Origin: JANOXC01 sp031418215
Lineage (GTDB): Bacteria; Bacteroidota; Bacteroidia; AKYH767-A; OLB10
Direction: 5' to 3'
DNA: 64,000 bases
Assembly: GCA_031418215.1 (NCBI GenBank)
Contig: JANOXC010000119.1
Location: forward strand, 5,198 to 69,197
Shown here: positions 32,643-41,530 of the stretch, piece by piece
Layout of the letters: each line of letters begins with the position of its first letter
Numbering within the stretch: position 1 is the stretch's first letter
Program-made: the position numbers and the translations under genes
Notes under the pieces: generated by a model
Seen by the model: only the letters and a program-made list of their open reading frames with translations
Databases searched by the model: none
Told to the model about the DNA's origin: nothing

Positions 32643-34262
32643 ATGAAAATACATCAAGTTATATATATATTTCTATTATTCACCTCTTGTCGGCAAAAAC
32701 AGGAAGCTGATAGTATTTTTTATAATGGACATATATATACCGTTGACAGCGCTTTCAGTAAAGCAGAAGCCTTTGCAATCAAGGATGGTAAAATTCTGGC
32801 TGTTGGAAGCAATATGGAAATGGAAAAGTTTTCCTGCAATAATAAAATTGACCTCCAAGGAAAGTTTGTATTTCCCGGATTTATTGACGCACACTGTCAT
32901 TTTTTTCATTATGGAATTGATCTAAAAAAAATAGTACTTTACGGCACAAAATCATTTGAAGAAATTATTGATTCGCTTGTTGTAAATAAAAATAACCGAT
33001 TCATGGGTTGGCTTTTTGCCCGTGGTTGGGATCAAAATGACTGGGTGGATCAATCTTATCCTGTTAAAACAAAACTCGATGAATTGTTTCCTGATGTTCC
33101 GGTTTTCCTGATGCGCATTGATGGCCATGCCGCTTTAGTGAATCAGAAAGCACTTGATATAGCAGGCATCACTGCCAATACAAAAGTTAATGGCGGCGAA
33201 GTTGTTCTCAAGAATGGAAAACCTACCGGATTACTAATTGACAATGCTGTTGATATTGTTAAAAATAAAATACCTGAGCCAACCCTTGCAACCCAGCAAG
33301 AGGCTTTGTTAAATGCTCAACAAAATTGTTTTGCCGTAGGTTTAACAACGGTTGATGATGCAGGATTGGAGCTAAAAGAGATTAACCTAATACAGGACTT
33401 TCAAAAAGAAGGATTATTGAAGATGCGTATTTATGCAATGATCATGTACAATTCAAAAAATGCTGATTACTTCTTTAAGCACGGCAAAATCAAAACAGAA
33501 AGACTTAATGCTTGTTCCTTTAAAATATATGCAGATGGTGCTTTAGGTTCTCGGGGAGCAGCACTTTTACAATCTTATAGTGATCAGCCCAATCATAATG
33601 GATTTTTGTTACAAAATACGGACTCTCTCCTTATTGCGGCTAAGGAAATTGCAGCCCATGACTTTCAATTCAATACACATTGCATCGGCGATTCTGCCAA
33701 TCGTTTAATGCTGCATTATTATCATGTAGCACTTAAAGGGAAAAAAAATCAACGATGGAGGATTGAACATGCACAGGTTGTTGCTCCTGAAGATTTCAAA
33801 TTGTTTAAAGAGTACGAAGTTATTCCATCGGTTCAGCCAACACATGCCACCAGTGATATGAATTGGGCTGATGAAAGACTTGGACCCATTCGGATCAAAA
33901 GCGCATATGCATACAAAAAGCTGCTGGGACAAAATAATATGATTGCAACTGGTAGCGATTTCCCGGTAGAAGACATTAATCCGCTCTATGGTTTTTATGC
34001 AGCAGTTGTAAGAAAAGATAAAAACAATTTTCCACCAGAAGGATTTCAGATAGAGAATCGTCTCACAAGAGAAGAAGCGCTGAAAGCTATGACGATTTGG
34101 GCCGCTTATGCCAATTTTGAGGAATTAGAAAAAGGCAGTCTTGAAAAAAGCAAGTTTGCTGATTTTGTCGTACTTGAAAATGATATTATGAAATGCAATC
34201 CCGAAAATATTTATTCTGTAAAAGTATTACAAACCTATGTCAATGGAGAAAAAGTTTATTAG
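32643..34262 (+). CDS. YtcJ-like amidohydrolase, predicted lipoprotein
   Basis: A 539-residue member of the amidohydrolase-3 family (YtcJ/exoenzyme-regulator-like). A short hydrophobic N-terminus ends in LLFTSC (Cys16), a likely lipobox, so it is probably anchored to the envelope. Metal-site elements are GFIDAHCHF with His84 and His86, YADGALGSRGA, NTHCIGDSANR, RIEHAQVV and GSDFPVEDINP. The final RLTREEALKAMTIWAAYANFEE and GKFADFVVLE-like strand pattern are typical. Family members hydrolyse N-acyl or formamide-type bonds; the substrate here is unknown. It converges with the next gene with only 16 bases between. Confidence 0.85.
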   Translation: MKIHQVIYIFLLFTSCRQKQEADSIFYNGHIYTVDSAFSKAEAFAIKDGKILAVGSNMEMEKFSCNNKIDLQGKFVFPGFIDAHCHFFHYGIDLKKIVLYGTKSFEEIIDSLVVNKNNRFMGWLFARGWDQNDWVDQSYPVKTKLDELFPDVPVFLMRIDGHAALVNQKALDIAGITANTKVNGGEVVLKNGKPTGLLIDNAVDIVKNKIPEPTLATQQEALLNAQQNCFAVGLTTVDDAGLELKEINLIQDFQKEGLLKMRIYAMIMYNSKNADYFFKHGKIKTERLNACSFKIYADGALGSRGAALLQSYSDQPNHNGFLLQNTDSLLIAAKEIAAHDFQFNTHCIGDSANRLMLHYYHVALKGKKNQRWRIEHAQVVAPEDFKLFKEYEVIPSVQPTHATSDMNWADERLGPIRIKSAYAYKKLLGQNNMIATGSDFPVEDINPLYGFYAAVVRKDKNNFPPEGFQIENRLTREEALKAMTIWAAYANFEELEKGSLEKSKFADFVVLENDIMKCNPENIYSVKVLQTYVNGEKVY

Positions 34263-34278
34263 GAAATAAAATGTAAGG

Positions 34279-35460
34279 CTATGGAAGTTCATCTATTTTC
34301 TCAATTAATAATAGCGTAGGCTTGAAGTCGACTCCGGATTTCTGACCTAGTTCCAAAGCATGCTCTGCTACCTTTTTTGCTTCGGCCTTTTTACCCATCT
34401 TTTGTTGAATAAATGCAAGATTGTAATTATGTTTATATATATCCAAAAGGACTACTGATTGTTTAGCCCAAACTTCTGCATTGGCAAGTAATAAAGTATC
34501 GTAGGATCTGTCGCACACTTCTTTGGCTACTTCACTCAATTTACGGGCGTCATCCATGCAATACTTTTCAATAAAGGATGGTGCGGCTTTAGCATACTCT
34601 GTATAATTTCCTTTGAGCCTAAGAACATTTAATTCAACATATGCTAAAATCTTTTGATTAATGTCCAAACCACTATTTAAAAGATTTTTTTTCAATAATG
34701 CAAATTTTACACTATCCAATTGTTGAGTTGCCTTCATCATTGATGAATTATAAATGGCCATCATTTTCATGTTTACACTATCAGCAGTAAACTTTTTTTC
34801 GAAAGCCGGCTTATTCGCAATAAAAGTTTTCATTACAGGTTGCAAAGGGTCCAACAAAACATCCCATATTAAACGCCAGTTATCATTTTTGGTAAGGTCT
34901 TCAACCGGGACTTTTGAAAAGTAATCACTTAACTCCTTCTGACTGCTAATACCTGCTCGCTCTCTCATTATAAAATAAGTGCGGATTTGATCTGTCGTAG
35001 CAGTACCATCATTAAATTTCTTTTCAAATGTCCTATATTGTTTTTCAGGATTCATGGCATCTTTACCAAGCTGAAGCATTTCAGGGATTTTTTGTTCACC
35101 GGTTGTACGGTGTACAATGTTTCCGGATGCATCTAAAAAAAGCAATCCTGGATACTTGGTAATACGATAACTTCTTGCAAGTTCCTTTCCTTCTTTTTCC
35201 ATATCTAGCTTAATGCAAACAAAGTTAGCATTGTAAAAAACGCCTAAAGCAGAATCAAGATACACAGTTTCAGCCATTGTTTTACAATGTCCGCACCAAT
35301 CTGCAAAACCATGAAGGAAAACCATTTTATTTTCTTTCTTAGCCAAACTCAGTGCTTCCTGAAAGGTAATATGACGAAACAAAATACCATTAATAGTATC
35401 AGCCTTAACTAAATTAGCAAAGTAAAACAGCGATATACAAGCGACTACAATTTTTTTCAT
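34279..35460 (-). CDS. Exported thioredoxin-fold protein with CGHC motif
   Basis: Using the ATG at 35460 gives 393 residues and a clear signal peptide (MKKIVVACISLFYFANLVKA). An upstream in-frame start would add 20 residues that look like leader and is disfavoured. Residues ~30-145 are a thioredoxin fold with W55-C56-G57-H58-C59, then KYPGLLFLD with the cis-Pro position. The CGHC redox site is of the disulfide-isomerase type rather than CGPC. The remaining ~245 residues are helical, with TPR-like texture near the C-terminus (NYNLAFIQQKMGKKAEAKKVAEHALELG). A role in extracytoplasmic thiol redox is likely; partners are unknown. Confidence 0.85.
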   Translation of the reverse strand: MKKIVVACISLFYFANLVKADTINGILFRHITFQEALSLAKKENKMVFLHGFADWCGHCKTMAETVYLDSALGVFYNANFVCIKLDMEKEGKELARSYRITKYPGLLFLDASGNIVHRTTGEQKIPEMLQLGKDAMNPEKQYRTFEKKFNDGTATTDQIRTYFIMRERAGISSQKELSDYFSKVPVEDLTKNDNWRLIWDVLLDPLQPVMKTFIANKPAFEKKFTADSVNMKMMAIYNSSMMKATQQLDSVKFALLKKNLLNSGLDINQKILAYVELNVLRLKGNYTEYAKAAPSFIEKYCMDDARKLSEVAKEVCDRSYDTLLLANAEVWAKQSVVLLDIYKHNYNLAFIQQKMGKKAEAKKVAEHALELGQKSGVDFKPTLLLIEKIDELP

Positions 35461-35493
35461 AATCCTTCTACTTATTAAATTATTTATTGTTTT

Positions 35494-35520
35494 CAAAGTT
35501 ATGTTAATTGCTATTTTCAA
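35494..35520 (-). promoter_or_regulatory. Candidate promoter of the thioredoxin-fold gene
   Basis: On the minus strand TTG (35520 to 35518), 16 bases, then TAACTTTG (35501 to 35494) match the Bacteroidota pattern. The start would lie near 35486, about 25 bases before the chosen ATG at 35460; this supports that ATG over the upstream one at 35520, which would lie inside the promoter. Confidence 0.5.
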
Positions 35521-35654
35521 GTATGAATTAAGTGTGAATGAAATTCAACTATCAACTAAATAATTTTAACGAATTAGCTGGTTTTCAAGCATATATTTAT
35601 ATAGTTTGTATAAAAGCAAAGTTTGATTTTAAAAATTTTGCTCCCAGATCTTGT

Positions 35655-36089
35655 CTATTTCCCACTAAAAAACATCATGGCTTTAGCCAACGCAAAGCAG
35701 AAAAAATGCAATTGCTCCTGCTTATTATCCGTTTCACCGTTTAGTGTTGCACGAAATTGATCCCATAAAGCTTCAGGGGCATCAGGCGTTGGAATGCAAT
35801 AGTATTCAGGAGCACTTCTTACTTTTTGATAAACCAATATCACTGCACAAGGACTTGTTTCTCCAACCCTGAATAATCCTTTGAACTCAGCTTTCCGTTC
35901 ACCATATTCATAAGTCGCCAGATCCGAAACAGAGTATCCTCCTTTCAGATCCACCTTCATTGTCAATAACATTCTATATCCAATACTTCCAATCTTGTAC
36001 TCCGCTTCTGTTGTTTGTTTTATCTGCGCCGAAGAAATATATCCTAAGCTTAAGAAAATTACAAGTAATATTATTTTAGTTTGTTTCAT
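35655..36089 (-). CDS. Small exported protein of unknown function
   Basis: A 144-residue protein with a signal peptide (MKQTKIILLVIFLSLGYISS|AQ). The mature part contains YKIGSIGYRMLLTMKVDLKGG, an Arg/Glu-rich strand and a motif around CAVILVYQKV; I recognise no family. Alternating hydrophobic strands suggest a small beta-rich domain. It is 37 bases downstream of the DUF4442-like gene on the same strand and probably cotranscribed. Confidence 0.65.
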   Translation of the reverse strand: MKQTKIILLVIFLSLGYISSAQIKQTTEAEYKIGSIGYRMLLTMKVDLKGGYSVSDLATYEYGERKAEFKGLFRVGETSPCAVILVYQKVRSAPEYYCIPTPDAPEALWDQFRATLNGETDNKQEQLHFFCFALAKAMMFFSGK

Positions 36090-36126
36090 AACATTGATTT
36101 TAATTTTGCGAATTTAACGGATTGGT

Positions 36127-36633
36127 TTAAATTTTAGTTTTAACGGCATCCCATGTTTTTATTTGCCAAATTGGAAAGCCTATACAGATGAGATTGTTTT
36201 TCCCATCAAAAACCTCGATATTTAATTCCTTTACCAAGGAGCCTGCAGATTGCAATGGGATAATTATTTCATCTGAAATCCATTTTGCAGGCAATTGAAA
36301 CCTGGCAAACACATCCTGCTTAGCCTGGTATTTATAAACAATATTCAATTGCTGCAATATGAAACGGTATTTTGATGTGTCAATCGTCCTAGCAAGAGTT
36401 ATGCCTGAAATATATTCACATAAGGTGGCCAAGGCGCATGCATGTATACTATTGATGTGATTTTTATTGCTTCTTATGAAGGGCAAAATCATTGTAATAG
36501 CGTCATCTTCTACGCTTACAATTTTAATATGATGCGGGTTGTTAAACGGAATTTTTCGTTGCAATAGTAGGTTAAGCAACCAGCGATGAACAACAGATTT
36601 CTGTGCATTATCAATCAATTTTGCAATCATCAT
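36127..36633 (-). CDS. DUF4442-like hotdog-fold protein
   Basis: A 168-residue protein with the layout of DUF4442 / PaaI-type hotdog thioesterase-like proteins: LPFIRSNKNHINSIHACALATLCEYISGITLA carries the N-x-x-x-S-I-H-A-x-A helix of that family, followed by antiparallel strands. Hotdog relatives hydrolyse acyl-CoA thioesters, but DUF4442 members often lack defined activity. It lies 52 bases downstream of the nitronate monooxygenase gene, on the same strand, in a stretch rich in lipid-related genes. Confidence 0.75.
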   Translation of the reverse strand: MMIAKLIDNAQKSVVHRWLLNLLLQRKIPFNNPHHIKIVSVEDDAITMILPFIRSNKNHINSIHACALATLCEYISGITLARTIDTSKYRFILQQLNIVYKYQAKQDVFARFQLPAKWISDEIIIPLQSAGSLVKELNIEVFDGKNNLICIGFPIWQIKTWDAVKTKI

Positions 36634-36685
36634 TGTAAATAAAAATTATTATTCATTGGAAAATAAATCACACTTAATCAATAAG

Positions 36686-37690
36686 TCACTTAATGACATT
36701 CGACAGTTTTTCATAAGCCTTTAAAAGTTCTTGTTCCATCCTGTCAACAATTTCTTTACAGCTCGCGATATCATCAATCATTTCAACGCTCTGCCCTGCA
36801 CACCATAATGTCTGATAATTGCCCGGCTTAACAGCCCTTTCCAATTTTTGAAGGCCTCTCACTTGTACCAGCATTTTAAAATATTTTTTTGTGAATGAAT
36901 TTCTATTCATCCATCGCTCGAGCCAGTTTTGGTGAAGCCCAATTTTTTGCGCATAAGGTGTATTAATAACTGAGCATGGCGTTCCTGAAAGTCTTTCAGT
37001 CATTACAATATCTTCCATGCCTGAATCCACTACTGACTGTTTATATTCCTCACTTACCTTCGCTTCAATAGTTGCGATAAAACGGGTTCCTATACTTACA
37101 CCCTGAGCACCACAAGCCAGCATGGATAGCATTGCTTCCCCTGTGGCCACGCCACCGGCAGCAACCACAGGAATATTCGGAAAATGCTTTTTCAACGAAG
37201 GGATCAATATATAATTTGGATGAGGCCCTGCATGTCCGCCTGCTCCCAAACCTACAGCAATAAAACCATCACATCCTAATGAAGCTGCTTTCTTAGCATG
37301 AACCAGATTGGTGACATCACAAAACACTTTTGCACCGTAAGCATGTGCCTTTTCGATTACTTCTGAAGGATTGCCAAGGCTGGTAATGAAAAAAGGCACC
37401 TTTCGTGATATGCAAATTTCAAGGTGTTTTTTATAAAGCGGATTCGTTTGCTGAACAATAATGTTAACTCCAAAGTTGCCAGGCTTCCCCTGCTGGGACA
37501 GCATGGACAGGTGAAGATTATCAATGATGTCTTCCAGCGCTCCTTCTTTTCGGTAATTTAACGTTGGAAAAGTGCTCATGATCCCGGATTGAATCCCGGC
37601 AATCATCATTTCCTCATTGGAAACCAAAAACATGGGTGCCATTATTACAGGGAACCTGATGTTTAATAACCTTGTCAATTCATTTTGCAC
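36686..37690 (-). CDS. Nitronate monooxygenase family flavoprotein
   Basis: A 334-residue FMN-dependent TIM barrel of the NMO / 2-nitropropane dioxygenase family. It has the N-terminal FPVIMAPMFLVSN, NFGVNIIVQ, and GLGAGGHAG with His153 (catalytic-base position of class I enzymes), followed by IPVVAAGGVATGEAML and GAQGVSIGTRF for FMN phosphate binding. NMO enzymes detoxify propionate-3-nitronate; relatives also act in fatty-acid metabolism (FabK-like enoyl reductases), and the lipid neighbourhood keeps that alternative open. It is divergent from the acyl-CoA synthetase gene and heads a likely operon with the two genes below it. Confidence 0.88.
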   Translation of the reverse strand: MQNELTRLLNIRFPVIMAPMFLVSNEEMMIAGIQSGIMSTFPTLNYRKEGALEDIIDNLHLSMLSQQGKPGNFGVNIIVQQTNPLYKKHLEICISRKVPFFITSLGNPSEVIEKAHAYGAKVFCDVTNLVHAKKAASLGCDGFIAVGLGAGGHAGPHPNYILIPSLKKHFPNIPVVAAGGVATGEAMLSMLACGAQGVSIGTRFIATIEAKVSEEYKQSVVDSGMEDIVMTERLSGTPCSVINTPYAQKIGLHQNWLERWMNRNSFTKKYFKMLVQVRGLQKLERAVKPGNYQTLWCAGQSVEMIDDIASCKEIVDRMEQELLKAYEKLSNVIK

Positions 37691-37821
37691 GTGCTATGTC
37701 CGTTTTTAACATTGATAGTGTAAATCTCTTTCTTTTTATACTATTGAAGGCGTCCCTTTAAATAATTTTATTTTAGTTTTATCAACTGGAAAAAGGTCAT
37801 CAATCAACTATAAGAAAAATC

Positions 37822-39585
37822 ATGGAAGTTAAGCGCTTGTTTGATCTAATAGCAAATTATCTCGAAGCATTCCCCGGAAAGAAGGATGCTTTAGCCAGTA
37901 AGGAGAACGGTGCATGGCAGACTTATAGTATTGACACCTTTGCCGAAAACGTTGCGTTGGTGAGTTATGGCCTGATGGCTATGGGCCTGAAAAAGGGTGA
38001 TAAGATCGTCACTTTAAGTAATAACCGGCCTGAATGGAACTTTCTCGATCTAGGCATGTTGCAGATTGGCTGTGTACATGTTCCTATTTATCCAACTATC
38101 AGCGATATCGACTTAAAATATATATTGCACGATGCAGATGTAAAATTGATTGTGGTGTCAAGTATTGAGCTGTGGGACAAAATACAAACAGCCATAGAAG
38201 GAATAACCCTTAAAGGTGCTTTTACTTTTAATGATATTCCGGGCAAACCGCATTGGACAGCAATTCTTGATGAAGGAAGAAAGAATCAGCAGCAGAACGA
38301 ACTTGAAACAATAAAAAACTCGATTGATGCCGATGATCTGGCTACTTTGCTCTATACTTCTGGAACAACAGGTGTTCCAAAAGGAGTAATGTTATCTCAT
38401 AACAATATTGTAAGTCAACTTTATGCTGCCTGGAAATTATGCCCTGTTGGTGTAAATGGAAAGGCATTAAGTTTTTTACCGCTTAATCATGTATATGAAA
38501 GGGTTCTAACCTATTTATATATGTTTAAAGGTGTTTCCATTTATTATGCGGAGAGTATTGAAAAGGTATCCGACAATCTCAAAGAAGTGCAACCTCATAT
38601 TTTCGGCTGTGTGCCACGTTTGTTTGAGCGGGTATATGATAGGATTGTAGCCAAAGGCAGTGAATTGTCGGGTATTAAAAGTAAACTTTTTTTATGGGCG
38701 CTAAATCTTGGATTAAGGTATGAAATCAACGGTGCGAATGGCTGGTGGTATGGACTGCAATTATATATAGCACGAAAACTGGTCTTCGTCAAATGGCAGG
38801 AAGCGCTGGGCGGCAATGTGCAGGTTGCCATCAGCGGCGGTGCTGCATTACAACCACGTTTGGCAAGGGTGTTTTGGGCAGCAGGCATTCCTTTGTTGGA
38901 AGGATATGGACTTACAGAAACAAGTCCGGTAATTACCGTGAATACATTAGAGCCGGGCGGACTTCGTTTTGGCACCGTTGGCAAACCATTAGATAAAGTA
39001 ACAGTCAAAATCGCTGAAGATGGCGAAGTGCTTTGCAAAGGACCCAATGTCATGCTAGGATATTATAAACATCCTGAATTAACTGCTGAAGTTATTGATA
39101 AAGATGGCTGGTTTCATACAGGAGACATTGGTGAAATGGAAGAAAACTTTTACCTGAAAATTACAGATCGCAAGAAAGAGATTTTTAAAACCTCAGGAGG
39201 AAAATATATTATTCCACAGATGCTGGAAAATAAACTCAAGGAATCACGTTTTGTTGAGCAGGCTATGGTAATAGGTGAAAATCAGAAATATGCTGCAGCC
39301 TTTATTGTTCCTGCATTCGTTTTTGTAAAAGACTGGGCTGAGAAAAAAGGAATGAAATTTAATTCCAATGAAGATATTATTCAGAACAAAGTAGTTCGTG
39401 AAAAAATCAAAGAGGAAATTGAACAAATAAACAAGTCGCTGGGAAATTTTGAAACGATAAAGAAATTTGAGTTGCTCCCAACTGAATGGACAGTTGATGC
39501 CGGCGAGCTAACCCCGAAATTAAGTTTGAAGCGCAGAGTAATTTCAGATCGAAATAAGGAGTTATTTGATAAGATTTATATTTAA
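37822..39585 (+). CDS. Long-chain acyl-CoA synthetase (AMP-forming)
   Basis: A 587-residue ANL-superfamily enzyme that activates fatty acids with ATP to acyl-AMP, then acyl-CoA. Motifs: the P-loop LLYTSGTTGVPKGVMLSH (about residues 175-192), LPLNHVYERVLTYLYM, EGYGLTETSPVI, GWFHTGDIGE and ITDRKKEIFKTSGGKYIIP with the hinge Asp. The VYERV and KTSGGKYI blocks are those of long-chain (FadD15/FACL-like) enzymes. It is likely attached to the inner face of the membrane. A DgkA-like gene follows 99 bases downstream. Confidence 0.93.
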   Translation: MEVKRLFDLIANYLEAFPGKKDALASKENGAWQTYSIDTFAENVALVSYGLMAMGLKKGDKIVTLSNNRPEWNFLDLGMLQIGCVHVPIYPTISDIDLKYILHDADVKLIVVSSIELWDKIQTAIEGITLKGAFTFNDIPGKPHWTAILDEGRKNQQQNELETIKNSIDADDLATLLYTSGTTGVPKGVMLSHNNIVSQLYAAWKLCPVGVNGKALSFLPLNHVYERVLTYLYMFKGVSIYYAESIEKVSDNLKEVQPHIFGCVPRLFERVYDRIVAKGSELSGIKSKLFLWALNLGLRYEINGANGWWYGLQLYIARKLVFVKWQEALGGNVQVAISGGAALQPRLARVFWAAGIPLLEGYGLTETSPVITVNTLEPGGLRFGTVGKPLDKVTVKIAEDGEVLCKGPNVMLGYYKHPELTAEVIDKDGWFHTGDIGEMEENFYLKITDRKKEIFKTSGGKYIIPQMLENKLKESRFVEQAMVIGENQKYAAAFIVPAFVFVKDWAEKKGMKFNSNEDIIQNKVVREKIKEEIEQINKSLGNFETIKKFELLPTEWTVDAGELTPKLSLKRRVISDRNKELFDKIYI

Positions 39586-39684
39586 TTCATTCAGGGTTAT
39601 ATATTAACTCGTTCAACTATCTGTAGTGCTTAACAACTCTTATTCGGTTACTGGCTTTCTAATTATAAACTGTTTAATATAATA

Positions 39685-40065
39685 ATGCCTAAAACTGAAA
39701 TGCAAAGCTCTTTTAGTATGAAGCAAAGGTTGCTGAGTTTTAAATATGCTGTTAATGGATTGGTCGTTTTATTCAAGTCGGAGCATAATGCACACATCCA
39801 TACAATAGCCGCTGTAGTAGCGATTTTTCTTGGTTGGTTTTTAAAAATTGAAAAGGGTGAATGGCTTTGGATCATTTTAGCAATTGGAATGGTATTTATT
39901 ACAGAGCTGCTAAATTCAGCAATAGAATATTTAGCCGATGTTGTAAGTCCGGGGCAGCATGAGAAAATTGGTAAAGTGAAGGACCTTTCAGCCGGCGCAG
40001 TGCTGGTCGCAGCAATTATTGCCTTACTTATTGGTTGCATGATTTTTATTCCCAAACTGGCTTAA
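39685..40065 (+). CDS. Diacylglycerol kinase family protein (DgkA/undecaprenol-kinase type)
   Basis: A 126-residue membrane enzyme with three helices (about 40-55, 60-80 and 100-122) and the signature motif ITELLNSAIEYLADVV, which carries the catalytic Glu and Asn, followed by KIGKVKDLSAGAVLVAA. Family members phosphorylate diacylglycerol or undecaprenol. The Bacteroidota form is often closer to undecaprenol kinase of Gram-positives, so the lipid substrate is left open. Start choice is uncertain: Met1, Met6 and Met12 all precede the amphipathic KQRLLSFKYAVNGL helix. Confidence 0.9.
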   Translation: MPKTEMQSSFSMKQRLLSFKYAVNGLVVLFKSEHNAHIHTIAAVVAIFLGWFLKIEKGEWLWIILAIGMVFITELLNSAIEYLADVVSPGQHEKIGKVKDLSAGAVLVAAIIALLIGCMIFIPKLA

Positions 40066-40204
40066 CCTTTTTCTTAAAAAATCTGAATCAACAACTAATA
40101 CTTCTTCACTATTAACGGTTGGTATTTTCAAGTTTTTTACTTTAGCGTTCACGCCACATTGAGAACAGATTCTTATCTTCACCTTATTAAATAAATCAGC
40201 AGCA

Positions 40205-41272
40205 ATGTCAAGTGTAAAATTCCTTCATCAAAACAGTGCATTTTATGATACTGTAAAAAAACGTGTGGATGAGTATTTCATACAAAACAAAATTTCCACC
40301 TATGGCAATTGGAAACTATACAGTAAAACGTTAACGTTGATTCCTGCAGCTATTATCATTTATTTTTCTGTACTCTTCATATCGCTGCCTCCTGTAATTG
40401 CCATTTTACTTTGCGGGTTGCTAGGTTTTGTGATGGCCAGTATTGGTTTTAATGTAATGCATGATGCTTGCCATGGGAGCTACTCTTCTAAAAAGTGGCT
40501 TAATAATATACTTGGATTGACATTGAATTGCCTAGGGGGAAACGCCTTTCTTTGGAAAATAAAACACAACATCGTTCATCACACCTACCCCAATGTCGAT
40601 GGCATGGATGATGACATTGCCAAGTTTCCTGTTATCCGTCAATGCCACTCTCAGCCTTATGTAAAAATACACCGCTACCAACATATTTATAGTGTGCTGG
40701 TGTATGCACTCTCCTCCTTCCTTTGGGCTTTTGTGATGGATTTCGTTAAATACTTCGGTCAGAAAATATATACTACGCCAATTAGTAAAATAAGCAGAAA
40801 GGAGCATTTTATTTTCTGGGGCAGTAAAATATTGTATGTGTGTTTTTATGTTGCACTGCCCATTTATTTATTGGGATTTACTCCATGGCTCATTGGTTTT
40901 ACTGCCATGCATTTGGTTATGGGTCTTACTTTGGCAATGGTATTCCAATTGGCACATGTTGTTGAAGACACTCATTTTGAAGACGCTGAAAAATCAAAAA
41001 CGATTGAAGTAGAATGGGCTGTTCACCAAGTGCGGTCTACAGCCAATTTTGCCATGAACAATAAGTTTATCTCCTGGCTGGTGGGTGGCTTAAATTTCCA
41101 GATTGAACATCATCTTTTCCCACGAATCAGCCATGTGCACTACCCGGCCATCAGTAAATTTGTTCAGGAAAGTTGTGAGCAATACCATATTAAATACGTT
41201 CACTTCCCAACGATGGGTGCTGCAATTAATTCGCATTTTCGGTTTATGAGAGCACTTGGTGCCGGGCATTAA
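40205..41272 (+). CDS. Fatty-acid desaturase (front-end/acyl-lipid type)
   Basis: A 355-residue membrane di-iron desaturase. The three His boxes are H86-DAC-H90, H121-xxx-HH (125-126) and QIEHH (H302, H303), with a further GLTLAMVFQLAHVVEDTHF segment typical of the linoleoyl-CoA / delta-6-like bacterial group. The QIEHH box is that of front-end desaturases, though no cytochrome b5 domain is fused. It introduces a double bond into acyl chains, presumably to tune membrane fluidity. The neighbouring acyl-CoA synthetase and DgkA genes make a lipid context plausible; separate promoters are possible because the spacer is 139 bases. Confidence 0.9.
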   Translation: MSSVKFLHQNSAFYDTVKKRVDEYFIQNKISTYGNWKLYSKTLTLIPAAIIIYFSVLFISLPPVIAILLCGLLGFVMASIGFNVMHDACHGSYSSKKWLNNILGLTLNCLGGNAFLWKIKHNIVHHTYPNVDGMDDDIAKFPVIRQCHSQPYVKIHRYQHIYSVLVYALSSFLWAFVMDFVKYFGQKIYTTPISKISRKEHFIFWGSKILYVCFYVALPIYLLGFTPWLIGFTAMHLVMGLTLAMVFQLAHVVEDTHFEDAEKSKTIEVEWAVHQVRSTANFAMNNKFISWLVGGLNFQIEHHLFPRISHVHYPAISKFVQESCEQYHIKYVHFPTMGAAINSHFRFMRALGAGH

Positions 41273-41330
41273 TGATTGGCAAATGTAAACTGAATCCAAA
41301 AGTTGTTTCAGCAGTTAAATTACCCTACTT

Positions 41331-41445
41331 TGTCATGCTGAGGAACGAAGCATCTAGAGTATTTACTTCAAGAATATTACATCTTTAAAATCAACAAATT
41401 TGACAACAACAAGGTTCAGAGATTCTTCACCGGGGTGAAGCTTGT
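41331..41445. repeat. TGTCATGCTGAGGAACGAAGCATCT-type intergenic element
   Basis: A left arm at 41331-41359 (TGTCATGCTGAGGAACGAAG followed by CATCTAGAG) and a right part at about 41417-41441 (CAGAGATTCTTCACCGGGGT followed by GAAGC) lie in the 258-base convergent gap. The arms are partly complementary (AGATTCTTC against GAAGCATCT), which resembles a widespread Bacteroidota intergenic repeat known to me from memory. No coding potential is seen. Confidence 0.55.
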
Positions 41446-41530
41446 TTAGAATTGAAGATGGTTACAACTGGCAGTTTGAATTTTATTCAATCAAACCACT
41501 TAAACTATTTTATACCATTCAACCCTCATT

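Noticed and set aside
38595..39053. 152-codon minus-strand frame
   Set aside because: It is antisense to the well-supported acyl-CoA synthetase and has no recognisable features.
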